Shown here piece after piece: positions 1-11,716 of a stretch of 64,000 nucleotides of DNA. Location: NCBI RefSeq assembly GCF_001522545.3, contig NC_031769.1, positions 21,838,699 through 21,902,698 of the forward strand, written 5' to 3'. Each line of letters starts with the position of its first letter. Positions within the stretch are counted from its first letter, which is position 1. The notes under the pieces were generated by a model that made no database searches, was not told the DNA's origin, and saw only the letters and a list, made by a program, of their open reading frames with translations. Origin of the DNA: Parus major (lineage: Eukaryota; Chordata; Aves; Passeriformes; Paridae). The position numbers and the translations under genes were made by a program.

Positions 1-1301
1 ATATCAAGCTGGGACAGGGCTTCCCATTTGGTCCTTAATACCATCTGGGAACATAATGACTCAATTCATTCTGCCCTCCTATTAATGGAGCAAGCTCAAG
101 TATTATAAGAAGCACTTTAATTCCCTCTGATGTTTTCATTATGAATTCCTTTGTGGCAGAACTCATTTGCAATAATGCATATGTAATTTTGGAAACCAAA
201 AGGAAATCCTGTAGCCTTCAGGACATTATTAACCTGCAGAAATGCTGAGGCACATGTAAAACTCAAATATGCTAGCACCAGCAACCTCTGGAAACATTTT
301 AAGAATAAAATTAATAAGTAAAGCCACATCTCGCTACTGGGAAGTTAAAATGGCTGAATTAATAATGGTTAAAACCCTAATGGTATTAGTGACACTTAAG
401 CTGTCTACTCAGATCATTTCTAAGGATTCAAAGATATACACTGGCATGTTTAAAAATGTTCTGTAAGTATATTAACTAAAGACATTTGGAAATTAATCAT
501 CTGCACCAGTAATAAACTTCCCTTTTCCCTCTTTTGTTTTCTGCATGGTCCATTATGTTTCTTTTTTAAACAGTAGTTGTCATCCACAGATATAAGATCT
601 GATATTTTTCCAAAGCAAAAGATTCACTTTTATTTGGCTTACTCTTCTTTTAATAACTACACACTGCTGTATTTTGAAGCCAATGTTATCTTATTTCATG
701 CAATGAGTCCAAGACCATTGTCTCCAATGGTTTATGGAGTTATATAAAATAAACAATGTCAGTGTCCATAACTCTGGATTTGAAATCTCTAATTCAACAG
801 GGTGAAATATTTTTATGTCTACTATTCACAATAGATGTTACCAGGGGCTGGTTAGGAAGTTAAGGAAACTTCCCTGTCTGACCATTTGGGAGGCACTCTG
901 GCCATCACACTCCCACCACCAGAGATTTTAAACTGCTGGGCCTGGGGCCCCTTCACAGTGGGCACAATGGGCAGCTTCTCTTAAGGTATTCCTCAAAATT
1001 CCACTAACCAGTGGCTGTGTGTCCTGGTGAGAAATAGTAGGGACAAGAAGCATCACTAAGATGTATTTTATTGTGCTTATGTCAATCTTTTTTTATTGTA
1101 GTAAAAATCAATGCATATCACATTTGTTGTTTTGAATCCACACGTTTGCATAGAGAAAGATATCAATTATCCTTTGTGATTGAACCCAGAATAAGAACAG
1201 AGGAATTTTCTGGTTCAGAGTGAGAATCTACCTAGCTGAAGGAGATAACTAGGAAAATGTAGAAACAAGGAAAATGTTTAACATTCTTTCCTAATTTTCT
1301 C
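1..1301. other. AT-rich non-coding sequence, nothing recognised
   Basis: No exon-like open frame, RNA gene or repeat family is recognisable. Short T-rich and A-rich runs are scattered through it. The two small open frames near the left end (about 65-70 codons, opposite strands) overlap each other and look like chance. Confidence 0.6.
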
Positions 1302-1904
1302 ATGGGCTCAAACTCTTTGTTCAGGGTATTTCCGAAACTTGACATAGTATTGCTCATTGGCAAACTGCAGTGGATCTCTTTCATAAGTACTTTTCCAATC
1401 ATTCTTTACATACATTCAAGGTACTTGTGTTCACAAGGTCTTTTGCAGGTACTCACACAAGGCTACTGTCTGTTGGCTGGAGAATCAGCTGCCTTTGCTT
1501 GCTTTGAACCCAGCTTCAGATGTTGCCTGAAGGTTTACTTAATCCCAGCTCAGGAAGGAGACATCGGTCCCTTGCTGATGACACAAAATGGAAAAATTGC
1601 GCTTAAAGTTCCTGCTGAAGGGAAAAAATCCCGGACTGCTCAACATTGCTTGGAGAGCCTTTGTGTTAATGAAGAGCCTGGCCTTGAAAAGAGGCTTTTA
1701 TCATGGGGCAACAAACTGCAGCCCAAAGATCAATGCTTTGCCAATATCTGGCAGGGAGAATTCCTAACTAATAATACAACAGAGGATGGGTACAAGGGGA
1801 CTGCCCCTGTCACTGCCTTTCGTCCCACAGATACAGCCTGTAGAACATGGTGGGAAATGCCTGGGAGTGGACATCTGACTGGTGGGCTGTGCATCATTCC
1901 CTAG
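1302..1904 (+). other. 200-codon open reading frame of unknown origin
   Basis: This is the longest open frame in the window. It starts at ATG (1302) and stops at TAG (1902-1904). I do not recognise the product. The first 45 residues are hydrophobic, with a membrane-like stretch at about residues 13-36. The remainder is soluble in character, has scattered Cys and Trp, and includes a possible N-glycosylation site (NNTT) near residue 157. No retroviral, LINE or cellular domain motif is visible. A pyrimidine-rich stretch ending in CAG near 1450 could act as a splice acceptor, so only the downstream part might be exonic. It could be an unannotated exon, a decayed retroelement frame, or chance. Chance is still the most likely, though 200 codons is long for sequence this AT-rich. 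Confidence 0.15.
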
Positions 1905-1965
1905 ATGAAGCTCACAACCCTAAAGAGCTGTCCTTGAGCACAGACAGAGTGAAGAAGGGTAGGAA

Positions 1966-1991
1966 AAATTATTAGGAGAAATTATTAGGAG
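1966..1991. repeat. Exact 13-bp tandem duplication
   Basis: The unit AAATTATTAGGAG occurs twice head to tail with no mismatch. This is typical of a recent slippage duplication. Confidence 0.85.
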
Positions 1992-4900
1992 CTACATAAC
2001 TATGCAAGGGTATTCTATGGAGCTATGAATATATGAAAAATACATAAATAGCAAAAGTCTTTAGGCATCACTAGTACTTGTGGGTTTTCCAGTATTTTTA
2101 TTGGACAAATTAATCTTGCTCTTCCCACTTTATGCCATTCATAATTTTGCAGTTGTCTTTTGTATTCCAAGTCATCTCTTCCATATTGAGAAGCCCCAGC
2201 CAGCTCAATTATTTCTTAGATGAGAGATACACATTTCATTGTGCTTATCACCTTTCTCTGAGCCTGCACCAGTTCTAACACATCCTTCCTTTCTGAGATG
2301 AGGGGAGGAGAGTCTACATGATGTCCAGAATGAAGGCAAATGTGAAGGTGCATAGGGCAAAATTCACCTTTGTTGTCCTATCTCCAAATGTACTAGAAAC
2401 TTGAACTGCATTATTATGCATTATTTCCCTGAAAAACAAATGTGAAATAACCAGTTCTTCACCTGTTATCATTTATTCCTGACAAAGTTTAGCTGTTAGG
2501 CACAAGATTTAAGCAGGTTTTACAGTTTGTTTTGTATAACTGTAAATACTACTTTTACTAATAGTAAGCATCTAATATCATTGAGAACATTTTGGATTTC
2601 TTGACAGTAAGACTGTCCTGTATAATGCTCAGATTGACTTCTGAACTTTGCAGATATGTTAAAAAATAATGAATACAGTGACATTCCTGTTTCCTGGACA
2701 CCTGGTCAAGCTCCTTGGGTTCTTCAAATAAAGTGGTGCTAAATTTCTAAATTCACCTATAATGTTAATTCACTGCTAAACTAACTTTACTTGATGTTGT
2801 ACTATTTCAAAAAAAACAGTCCAAAATCCTTTATAGAAGGTCAGCAGTGGGTATGAAACCACACTGAAATGAAAATATAACAGTAAGGCAAGAGATACAA
2901 AGATCAAGAAGCAGAGCCTCATTAAAATAATTGTACCATTTTTATTTCTGAAATACTAGTTGTTTCAAGGACTGGTTGATGAAAAAACAAACAAGACTTA
3001 ACCTCCAGTCTCATGCTATGATTATTCATTATCTCTACAAAGATGTGATATAGTTCTGTCCAAAAAGCTGGAGTTCTAGTTCACCTACGTGAGAATTGAC
3101 ACAGGCTGGTGGCCTTAACACCCCCAAAACCACAGCTGAAAGAAAAAGAGTAAATTTGTTTCCTCGCTAGCTGGAGGATCCCAAAGCAGCACATAGTCAG
3201 CAGAGACACTCCAGTGGGAATGCCAGCACCAGAATGTCAGGCTCAGTCCAGTCCTGGCAGGCAGCAGGGCTGCTCTTTGCAGCCATTTATCAAGGGCCCA
3301 CACACATGGCCCATTTACCAGCATGCTGTGACCTCCTCTGGGCCTTTTGTGTCCTTTGAGCTTTGGGCTCACTCCCAAAACACAGAGTTCAACATGTACA
3401 TGAGAGGGCCTTCAAGTCTCTGTAAACACCTACATTATCTCCACACAAATTCTACTTCTCAAAACAGACAAAGGATAAATACCTGTAGACATTTCCACTT
3501 CCAAGCAGGTTTCCATCACTTATATTCTCCAGCCTTGGTATTCCCAGCTGCAAGGTCACTTGAGTAATTCTGCCACCCTCTTTGCTATTCAGCTTTTAAC
3601 CTTTTCCTCTCAACAACATAAAACTTCACTTTTCTCAAAAGCCAGTTCAATGCTGACATCCACATTAAATAGAAACCTTCCCAACCTTCCTGTGAAATGA
3701 AAGACCTCCTGGATCTCAGCTGCTCAATCTCACTCAAAGAATTGCAGGACCTGGAATGGAAATCATAACATCCCTCTTCAGGTGCTGGTAGGTCACCCAC
3801 TCTCTCTTTGAAGGCAGTGTTGAGAAGTCCTGTAAGGCCCAGGTAGTTTGGGTGACTCATGCTCTGACCTCTGCTCTCTGTAAAGGGAGTCCCAGCCAAG
3901 TGAGTCAGAAATATCCATCTGTTCTGCACATGGGCTCAGCCTGTGACCTGGACAGATCCAGGCTGCATGGCAGCACACCTCGAGCCTCTGGCCTTCTGAA
4001 CCATCACAGGAGCTGAACTTGAAGCTGCTTTGCAAAAAAATCCACCTGTGTGCTGAAGCAGCACCGTGGTGCCTCCTGTAGGCACAGATTGTGTCCACAA
4101 CAGTAGATGAAGCAGTGCCACCAGTGCTGCAGGAATACAAATGTTTGTCGTGATAAACTGTTGGAGACATTCATGGCATGCTTTTAACCCTACCTGGCGC
4201 TTCCCCAGACATTTTCCTCAGGAAAATGCAACAGCCAGTACAAGGTAAGTACAATTCCTGAACGGCTTAGTTAAGGGAACAAGTACACTCTCTTTAGGAT
4301 GAGGTAATAAATAATCTGAGTTTGCCTTAATGCCATAAAAGGCTCCTGAATCTGCTTAATTTACAAGACAGTGACAGCAAGCTGGATCCCCAGACTTTGT
4401 CCTGGATTTGTTGAGGGTTCACTGAATCCATGATGCTTCAAAAGAAATATTTCAGAGCACTGACACTAATGCTTTCTGCTGAAAGCTGGGTTTGTAAGAT
4501 ATCCTGGGCATTGCTAGTGCTAGATCACTCACTCTGATTCAGAAAAAAATTATTCTCATTTTTAAATAGGAAAACTTAAATTTATCTCACTTCTAAACCT
4601 GAAATTTTTCTTAATTTTGACTGAAGGAATCACTGATAATGATATAGTTCAGTCTCTAGAGTTCATTCAAACCTTGGTCGTATCTAAGATAGTCAGTAAA
4701 AGTGTCAGTCAACAGACAAATGTTCACCAGGAATGGAAAAAAATTACTGAATCATTTAGGATTGCTTATTAAAACCATAATTTTCTATCATGATTGAACC
4801 TAGCTATACTGAAACTAGTACCTAAGACTAGTCTGCTTTGTTTTAATTTACTCCAATCATTTCAAGCATCAGCTTAAAACTGTTTTATCATAACTCTCTT

Positions 4901-5351
4901 TTCCACACACAGAAATTTCATTTCATCTATCTTTGACCATATCAGTAAATCATTTCAATGCCTACTTATTCTGATATTTATTCAGGTTTAGTTCTATATC
5001 AAGTAGTTTGGTCATCAGGGATGTTGATTTGAGACTAAATTCAGTTTTTAAGAGGTCAATGAACAGCCTCTCTACAAGTTATTTATACAGAATATTCACA
5101 GGAAATTAATTGCATAAATGCATGCACTTTTAGTAAATAATCCATTTTATACTTCTTTAAGAAATGAATGATTGACATGAATATGTCTCTTGGCATATTA
5201 ATCTGTTTTATAAATACTGGAAATCATAATTACTGGAGGCAAAATGGCCATAATACAGATGGAGAAAATATGCTAAATAAAAAACTACTCTCTGTCAGTG
5301 AAATTTAATTATTCTCTAGAAGTCTCAATCCTGACATTGTCGAAATCATGC
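1992..5351. other. Unique non-coding sequence
   Basis: No gene or repeat family was recognised. Around 3120-4200 the GC content is somewhat higher and several open frames of 87-125 codons overlap on both strands. None has a recognisable domain, and mutual overlap on opposite strands argues that they are chance. Confidence 0.55.
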
Positions 5352-5373
5352 AATCCCTTCTGAATCCCTTCTG
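5352..5373. repeat. Exact 11-bp tandem duplication
   Basis: The unit AATCCCTTCTG is present twice head to tail without mismatch. Confidence 0.85.
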
Positions 5374-8300
5374 AAACTAAAAATTGCAAATTCAGTACTT
5401 TTCCCTTCTAATGGTAAAATTATTTTTATCCGACACTTCAGCTTAGCTCCATCTTTGTGTATCAGCTTCCTTAATCTTTGGTTTGTCACTGAATATTTAT
5501 TAGGGAGAAAGGGAAAGCCTTTTAATTTGAAGCAGCACTGTGTGATTATCTGTCACTAGCCTGCTTTCCCACAGAATAATGTGCAGGAGGGAAAGGGTTA
5601 AGAAGTCTTTGAAAGCACTTGACAGCACACAGAAGAAGGGTGAGAAAGCTGATGTTATACAGCAACAGTGAGAGCATTAGGGAAGAGATGATAATGGATG
5701 AGGACAGAAGAGATTGTCAGGCCAAAGGCAAAAGAGGAAGAAAAAGTATTTTCCTAGTGCTTAAAGAAAGAACAGGTAAAATGCCCAGATGAAGGTGGTA
5801 CTACCCAGACAAGGTATTTTTCTTCTGGAAATTTCCAATACTACAGAAAATGCCTTTACCCTGTGCTGATTGTACTGCACCAGATTTAGGCAGAGACTGT
5901 GATCACAAAAAGCATTCCCCACTACTCTCCTCCCCCATTACACATGGCTATCTTCCCCTAAACTCTTCTCTCTACTCACACTGAGAACAAAGATTGGTCA
6001 CACCTGCTCACCAGAAGGACCAGGTTTCTGGGACAGGGAGGTAAAGCGCTCTTCCACGTGCAATCCTGCATTTGTAACCCAGTTACACAGTGCATGACAG
6101 AACAGCCCCCCTCTGCTGAGCAGACCTATGGCAAAGCTCAGCACCATGCCCTACATGGAGCATAAGCCATGCTCTTGCTCTTCCAGAACCAAAACCGGGA
6201 TATCCTAATGGGAATTAGAGATGCTTTAACAGATCACCTCTAGGCAGCTTGCAGATGCTGATGGATGCATTCATAATGAAGAGCTTGCCTAGCAAGAAAC
6301 AACAGATAAATTATTTGTATTTGTGGCTTCAAAGGTACACACCACTCTGCTTTCTTGCAGTAGGTACTAGAGCTCGCTGTGACATTGTGGCATTCTTATG
6401 CTGTTCATAGGTGGAAATAGAGGCATACCTGATTCTAATAAGTGACATTTGTTGCTAGGTTAGGATGTTTTCACAGGATTACATGCAAAAATAAAACATA
6501 AAATAGGAGCCTTAGTTCCTTGACATAATCCTTTCCTGGGTGGCTTGAGATTTCTTTTTGGTTATTGTGTGAGCTCAGCAGATTCGGCCTAAGCACAGCT
6601 CATCAGCTTTCTATTTCTGCTGTCACTGGGTAAGGATATGTCACAATCCACTGAACACCTCAAAGTCATTTACCAGCCCCTTCTTAAATCAGTTCTGTAA
6701 CAGGATTTTCACAGGTGATGAAAACTACATGCTGGCAGCTTCACGTTATTAAGCTGCATAAAGGTCCTGCCCTGGGCCAGGACAAAGGGTATCCATGTTT
6801 TGCTCCTTGTGTAAGTATTCACACCTGATAGTCCCAGAGCCATAATGCTGAAAGGAAAAGGAGCTCTCTGTTACTTTTGTAGGAGGAAAGCATTTCACTC
6901 CAGAAGGCGTCATCTCTGGGAACTGTAGAATTGCCTTAGGGATTGCTCTGAACTTTGAGGTGCTCACTCTGACTGACATACACGTGCCATGCTGCATGGC
7001 AAGCACTGCTCTCCCCCTGCTTGCTGTCCCTGTGGGTGACACCAGGACATTGGGCCTGAACCAAAATTCTCAGCCCTGAGCAGCCTGTTCCTTGTCAAGA
7101 GCATCACTGAATGAGACACAACTAACTGGGGCTGCCTCCTTTGTGGCCAGGCAGGAAATACTGAGCTGAGTTTGTGACTGAGAAAGGTAAAAGCCAGTGA
7201 AAGGGGTCAATGCAGCATGGAAATAAACTGCCTCAGGCTGACAAGGAGCTCAGGCCTGGTGCCCACTGAGGGCTCAGCCCTACAGCTGCTGAAACACAGA
7301 GGTCAGGAGTGGCATTCAGGCAGCAGCTCTCCAAAAGGAGAGATCAGTTTGTGGGCTTGCAAGGTGAACCTTTCCTTCAGCTGAAATCACAGAAACAGGA
7401 GCTTTCTCCAAAGGCAAGAAAGATGATAATCATCCATGTCCATCTCAATTTCTTTGAGAATTTAAATGGATAAGCAGATTTAGCAAAATACATAAACCCC
7501 AATTCCTAAAATGCCATATAAACTATAGATGAGAGAACCTTCTGGCAGAGCTTCACAACCCATGAAATGGAACTTTCTGGGCAAGATGGCAAGAGTTTCT
7601 GGCACAAAGTGTGGTATGGGCATAGCCTGAGAATAAGGGCAGGCTACATGGGAATAAACTCAGTCTTGAAATGCTAAAGAGGTATGAATCAGGAAAGAGA
7701 GGATAGAAGTTGATTTAACAGTTGGCCTCGACATAAACCTTCACCTGACTGGTCCTTTGGCAACCAGGATTAACTCAGGAATTTAAGAAGAGTGACTTCA
7801 TTCTCTTAGACACATGCACAGACTCTAGGACAGAACATTTAAACAACTGAGAACAAAGGATAGCTTTTCAAACATCATCTTTGATCAGCTTGTTTAACTG
7901 CTTAAAAAAATTCTCTGTTTAATATTCCAAAGGGCTTATGTAGGGGTCTGTGGTAATGAAGAAATCCTGGGAAGTTAGTAGATTGCTTAATTCTGTTTCT
8001 TTCCTAAAACATGGTCCTGAGTAAGACTCTAGCTTAAGTGTCTAATAAAATACCATCTTTATTTCCTAAAGGACCTTTAATTGAACTTATCCCAGTTACC
8101 ACTGCTGAAACTGTAACACATGGCTGTACAAACTTTTTATGTATTTTTTACTTATGTTTTTTTTAATTTCAAAGTGCTTAGGTCATCTTTGCACACAAAC
8201 AGTATAAATACATGTTAAATACATAGAAGAATCTACTCAATTCAATTTTTTAAGGGAATAATGTATATGTTATTACTGCATAGGCTTGATTTTGTTGTGT

Positions 8301-10514
8301 GGATGAGTAAAGTGCAAAACTATAGATATTCTCAGTTTATTATAATACAGCTTTTTCTTTGATGCTCCTACGAAGTCCTAATGTTGGTGACTTCAGTACT
8401 ACAGCAATTACTCATCTCATCACACCAAAAAACACTGAGCAAGCTTGGTCCTGAAATGCACTCCCCAAAGACATGAAACACATATCAGTTGCACATGATC
8501 AAGCAGGTATTTAGCATGGATTTCAATGGCAGCTTGCATCTCTAGATGCAAGAAGTCTTTATCTGTGTGTCAAAGCACAATGGTAATGAGAGTGCTCACT
8601 GAACTCTGCCTTGGTACTTCAGGTACATTTCACTCCCCTGAGTGTTGAAGCGATTAAACAGAACTTCAGCAATACCACTAATTAGCAAATTGCTGTCTCA
8701 GAGTCTCAGACTTTAACTCTATTTTTTATTACTTTGAGAGCATCACCAACTCGGCTCTTGTACACTGTAAATTCTACTCATGGTCCATCCTGACACACTG
8801 GTGGTTGATGTACTGCTTAGACATGCAGTCTGAAAATGAAACAATCCCTTTTTGCACATGAGCAAGGACCACTGATAAGTCTGTGGGTGCTTAACAATGC
8901 TGAAAAAGCTGCTCAGAAGTCTTTTCATGGCTCTCAGTTCCATCTCTTAACCACATCTGTATGGTTTGTGCTGTGTGCCTGTCTGAGATGTTGCAAAAGG
9001 CTCAAGGGAGCAAACAAATTAGGGACAAAACAAGATATAACTGTCACTAGTTTTGAAAATAAAATCTCCATTCTTGCTTCATTGTAATTCTGCCTCTCAT
9101 TCCAGTGGAAAGTTAATTTTACACCTTACAAACAAGCTTATTTATGCAAAAGATGATTTGGTAAAGTTCTGCTGAAGTCTGCAGAGACTTTGATAATTTG
9201 CCTGAAAAGAAACAATGTTGTTTTCTCAATGAGGCTTGTTTAGAGGGGTATAGATATAAAAGTGTTATTGATAAGATTTACTTGTGTCAGCACTAAGAAT
9301 TGGTTTGACTTGCAAAAACAATCAAAGTAGTGTAGCATTCTTGACTTTAAGCTAAGAATCATCTTGTGTCCTTCATGAGTGTGTTCTTCACTTACTCAAT
9401 TTGATGCTAGCCTAATCTACTATTCTGTAATTCCATTACAGGAATGAAGAGAATTCCTTTGGTATTAATATTTTCCATTTTCTCAATATTTGCCTTTGCT
9501 TCTTCAATATTAATATAGTCTCATTGTTTTTTAAGGTCAGAATGATTGTTCTGATGCAAAGTTTTCTTTCTGATACCTTTTCCAGCCTAATGTCATAAGC
9601 ATTTAGAAGCTGCATATTCATCAGAAAGTGTTAGTGTGCCTCTACCACTGTTTCTGCATATCTGAAGTGTTACTCTGGAGTTCTTTAGCTTTGCTGCCTG
9701 AAGCTGGACTGATACAATTCCCTATCACCAAAAAGTCCCATAGTGTTAACAATTTTAAAGGCAGCAGTATGTCAAATGTGAGCCTCAGGATCTTTAACAT
9801 GAAAAAAGATGTATGAGACATTTCCCACCTACTGCTCTGTGAACCTAACTTACTCATTTTGGTTTGTGCTGATGAAGGTTAGTTCTGTAAGAAGGATATG
9901 CTGTAACTAGTGAAGATTTGTAGCTATGGTGCTGTTCTCTAGATTTCAAAAGATTTGAAATAAAAGGGTTTCTGCCTCCCACATTTGAAATCTATAACCA
10001 CTGAAACTAAGGTGTAGAAATCACCAAAAAACCAATTTGTTCCTGAATAGATAATAAGTGTCATCTGTTTCCAACCAATGAGAAAAAGAATTGCAGAAGC
10101 CCCTAATGTAAAACCTTAGTCCTGAAACAGAGCAAGAATTAAAGGGTTTTAGACTGTTTCCTGCCATTTCCAAATGCAGAACATTGCACACTGCATGCAA
10201 TCCCTTTGGAGATCCTCTGCTGGAAGTCAGCAAGAGACAATAACTTCCCTAGACAAATAGCTGTCTCCATCCAAAGAATAATGGCTGCACTGCTTCCAGA
10301 AGTATATGCATCCTGCATGCCCCAGAATTGCTTCTTAATATTCCTACTTCCAATGCTGAAAATTAACCAGGGTATTTGGAAATCGTGCTACTAAGCATGA
10401 ACTTTTAAAGGTGACTTTGTAAAGCCCAAATCTGTTGAATTTCAATTTCAGAAAAACAAGTGGGCAATTAACTTTCATGGCAGAATTGTAGTTGAGCAAG
10501 ACTAATAGTGACAG
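5374..10514. other. Unique non-coding sequence
   Basis: No gene or repeat family was recognised. The stretch at about 6990-7400 is GC-richer than its surroundings. Short open frames near 6.75-7.04 kb, 8.74-9.09 kb and 9.44-9.86 kb are AT-driven and often paired on opposite strands, so I treat them as chance. Confidence 0.55.
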
Positions 10515-10529
10515 AAAAAAAAAAAAAAA
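10515..10529 (+). repeat. Poly-A run (15 A)
   Basis: An uninterrupted run of 15 A. No retrogene body or target duplication is recognisable upstream, so it is listed as a simple repeat only. A T6/A10 run follows near 10571-10586. Confidence 0.8.
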
Positions 10530-11625
10530 TCAAAACCACAAACACAAAGAACTTATTCTCTGGATAAAAGGTTTTTTAAAAAAAAAATTTAAAATGAGGA
10601 ATCAAAGGTCCCTTTGGGGTTTTTTTTGAGAAATTAGTTTCTTAACAGAGGAATTTAATAACCATGGACAAACAAAATTAAGAGAGATTTGTCAGGGAAA
10701 AAAGAGAATATAACTTCTTGCAAGACATTTTCAACACATTCCAGATAAATTATTTCCTTCTGGAAAGAAATGGTCAAAAATTAGAAGTAGGTAATATCTT
10801 TCCTAGGAAAAGTTCAGACACCTGCATTTATATTTTCTATAATATAGAAAATTATACAAGTATTAAGTTCCTCAAAGAAGACAAATTCTTCCACAGAGTT
10901 TCATCATTCTGACTGACTACAGGGCTAGGCCACAAGTGGTACATTACAATCACATTTTTCAGGTAAAATCTTGACCCAATTCAAAAATCTTTCACTATCT
11001 CCATTTAGATTACAACTTCACATTGAGTGGTTATATTTCATACTGAAATACCCAAAACCCTTACAGTCATTTTTATTTTTAAGGATATGCTACTCATAAT
11101 CGGCTCAAAGACCTTTTCTATTTATGTAGAAATGATAATAATTTTGTTCTACAACTTGTGGTATAATATAATCCCAGATGTGAGATAGAGAAAATTAGAA
11201 AAGTAGATCTATATAATTCATTCTTTAAGAATCTGCACATCTTAAAATAAATAAATATTTAAATTAGGGTGCATTTCAGACAATGGATAGTTAAACCAAG
11301 AATATGATAAGAAAACATTTCAATAAGGAGGATTTCTGTGTAGTCTGCCTCTCATTTCTTTGCTTTCTAGTCAGACTTCTAATGAACTAATGATATACCC
11401 ATACATTATACGAAATAATAAATGTGCTATATATTATAAAAGAGATATGTTATTGTTTGAGATGACTACTGCAAACAAATCTCAGCTGCAAAAACACTCA
11501 CTTTGAAATTGATTTACTGATTTCATTTTCAAAGTTGCATTGAAAATATCTGCTTATCATCTGTATAGTGCAGCTCTAATAATAGCACATTTAAGCGTGG
11601 AACCTCCAATATTCAAGTCCAATGA
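10530..11625. other. AT-rich non-coding sequence
   Basis: Nothing recognised apart from short A and T runs. Confidence 0.6.
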
Positions 11626-11716
11626 AATCACAGAATTAACTAGATTGGAAAAGGCCTTGGAGATGACTGAGTCCAACCTAGAATCTAACACCACCTCATC
11701 AACTAAGCCATGCATT
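11626..11716 (-). mobile_element. CR1 LINE 3' end (truncated)
   Basis: Read on the plus strand, the segment begins with ATCACAGAAT and continues with TTGGAAAAGGCCTTGGAGAT and GTCCAACC. This is the reverse complement of the avian CR1 3' untranslated end, so the element lies on the minus strand. Only about 90 bp remains and the 5' side is lost. CR1 copies are normally 5'-truncated in this way by incomplete reverse transcription. The divergence suggests an old insertion. Confidence 0.8.

Noticed and set aside
3793..4170. 125-codon minus-strand frame
   Set aside because: It overlaps other frames on the same strand, has no recognisable domain, and lies in a GC-richer patch where long chance frames are expected.
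10515..10529. Poly-A run as the tail of a processed pseudogene
   Set aside because: No recognisable retrogene body precedes it and no target duplication was found.
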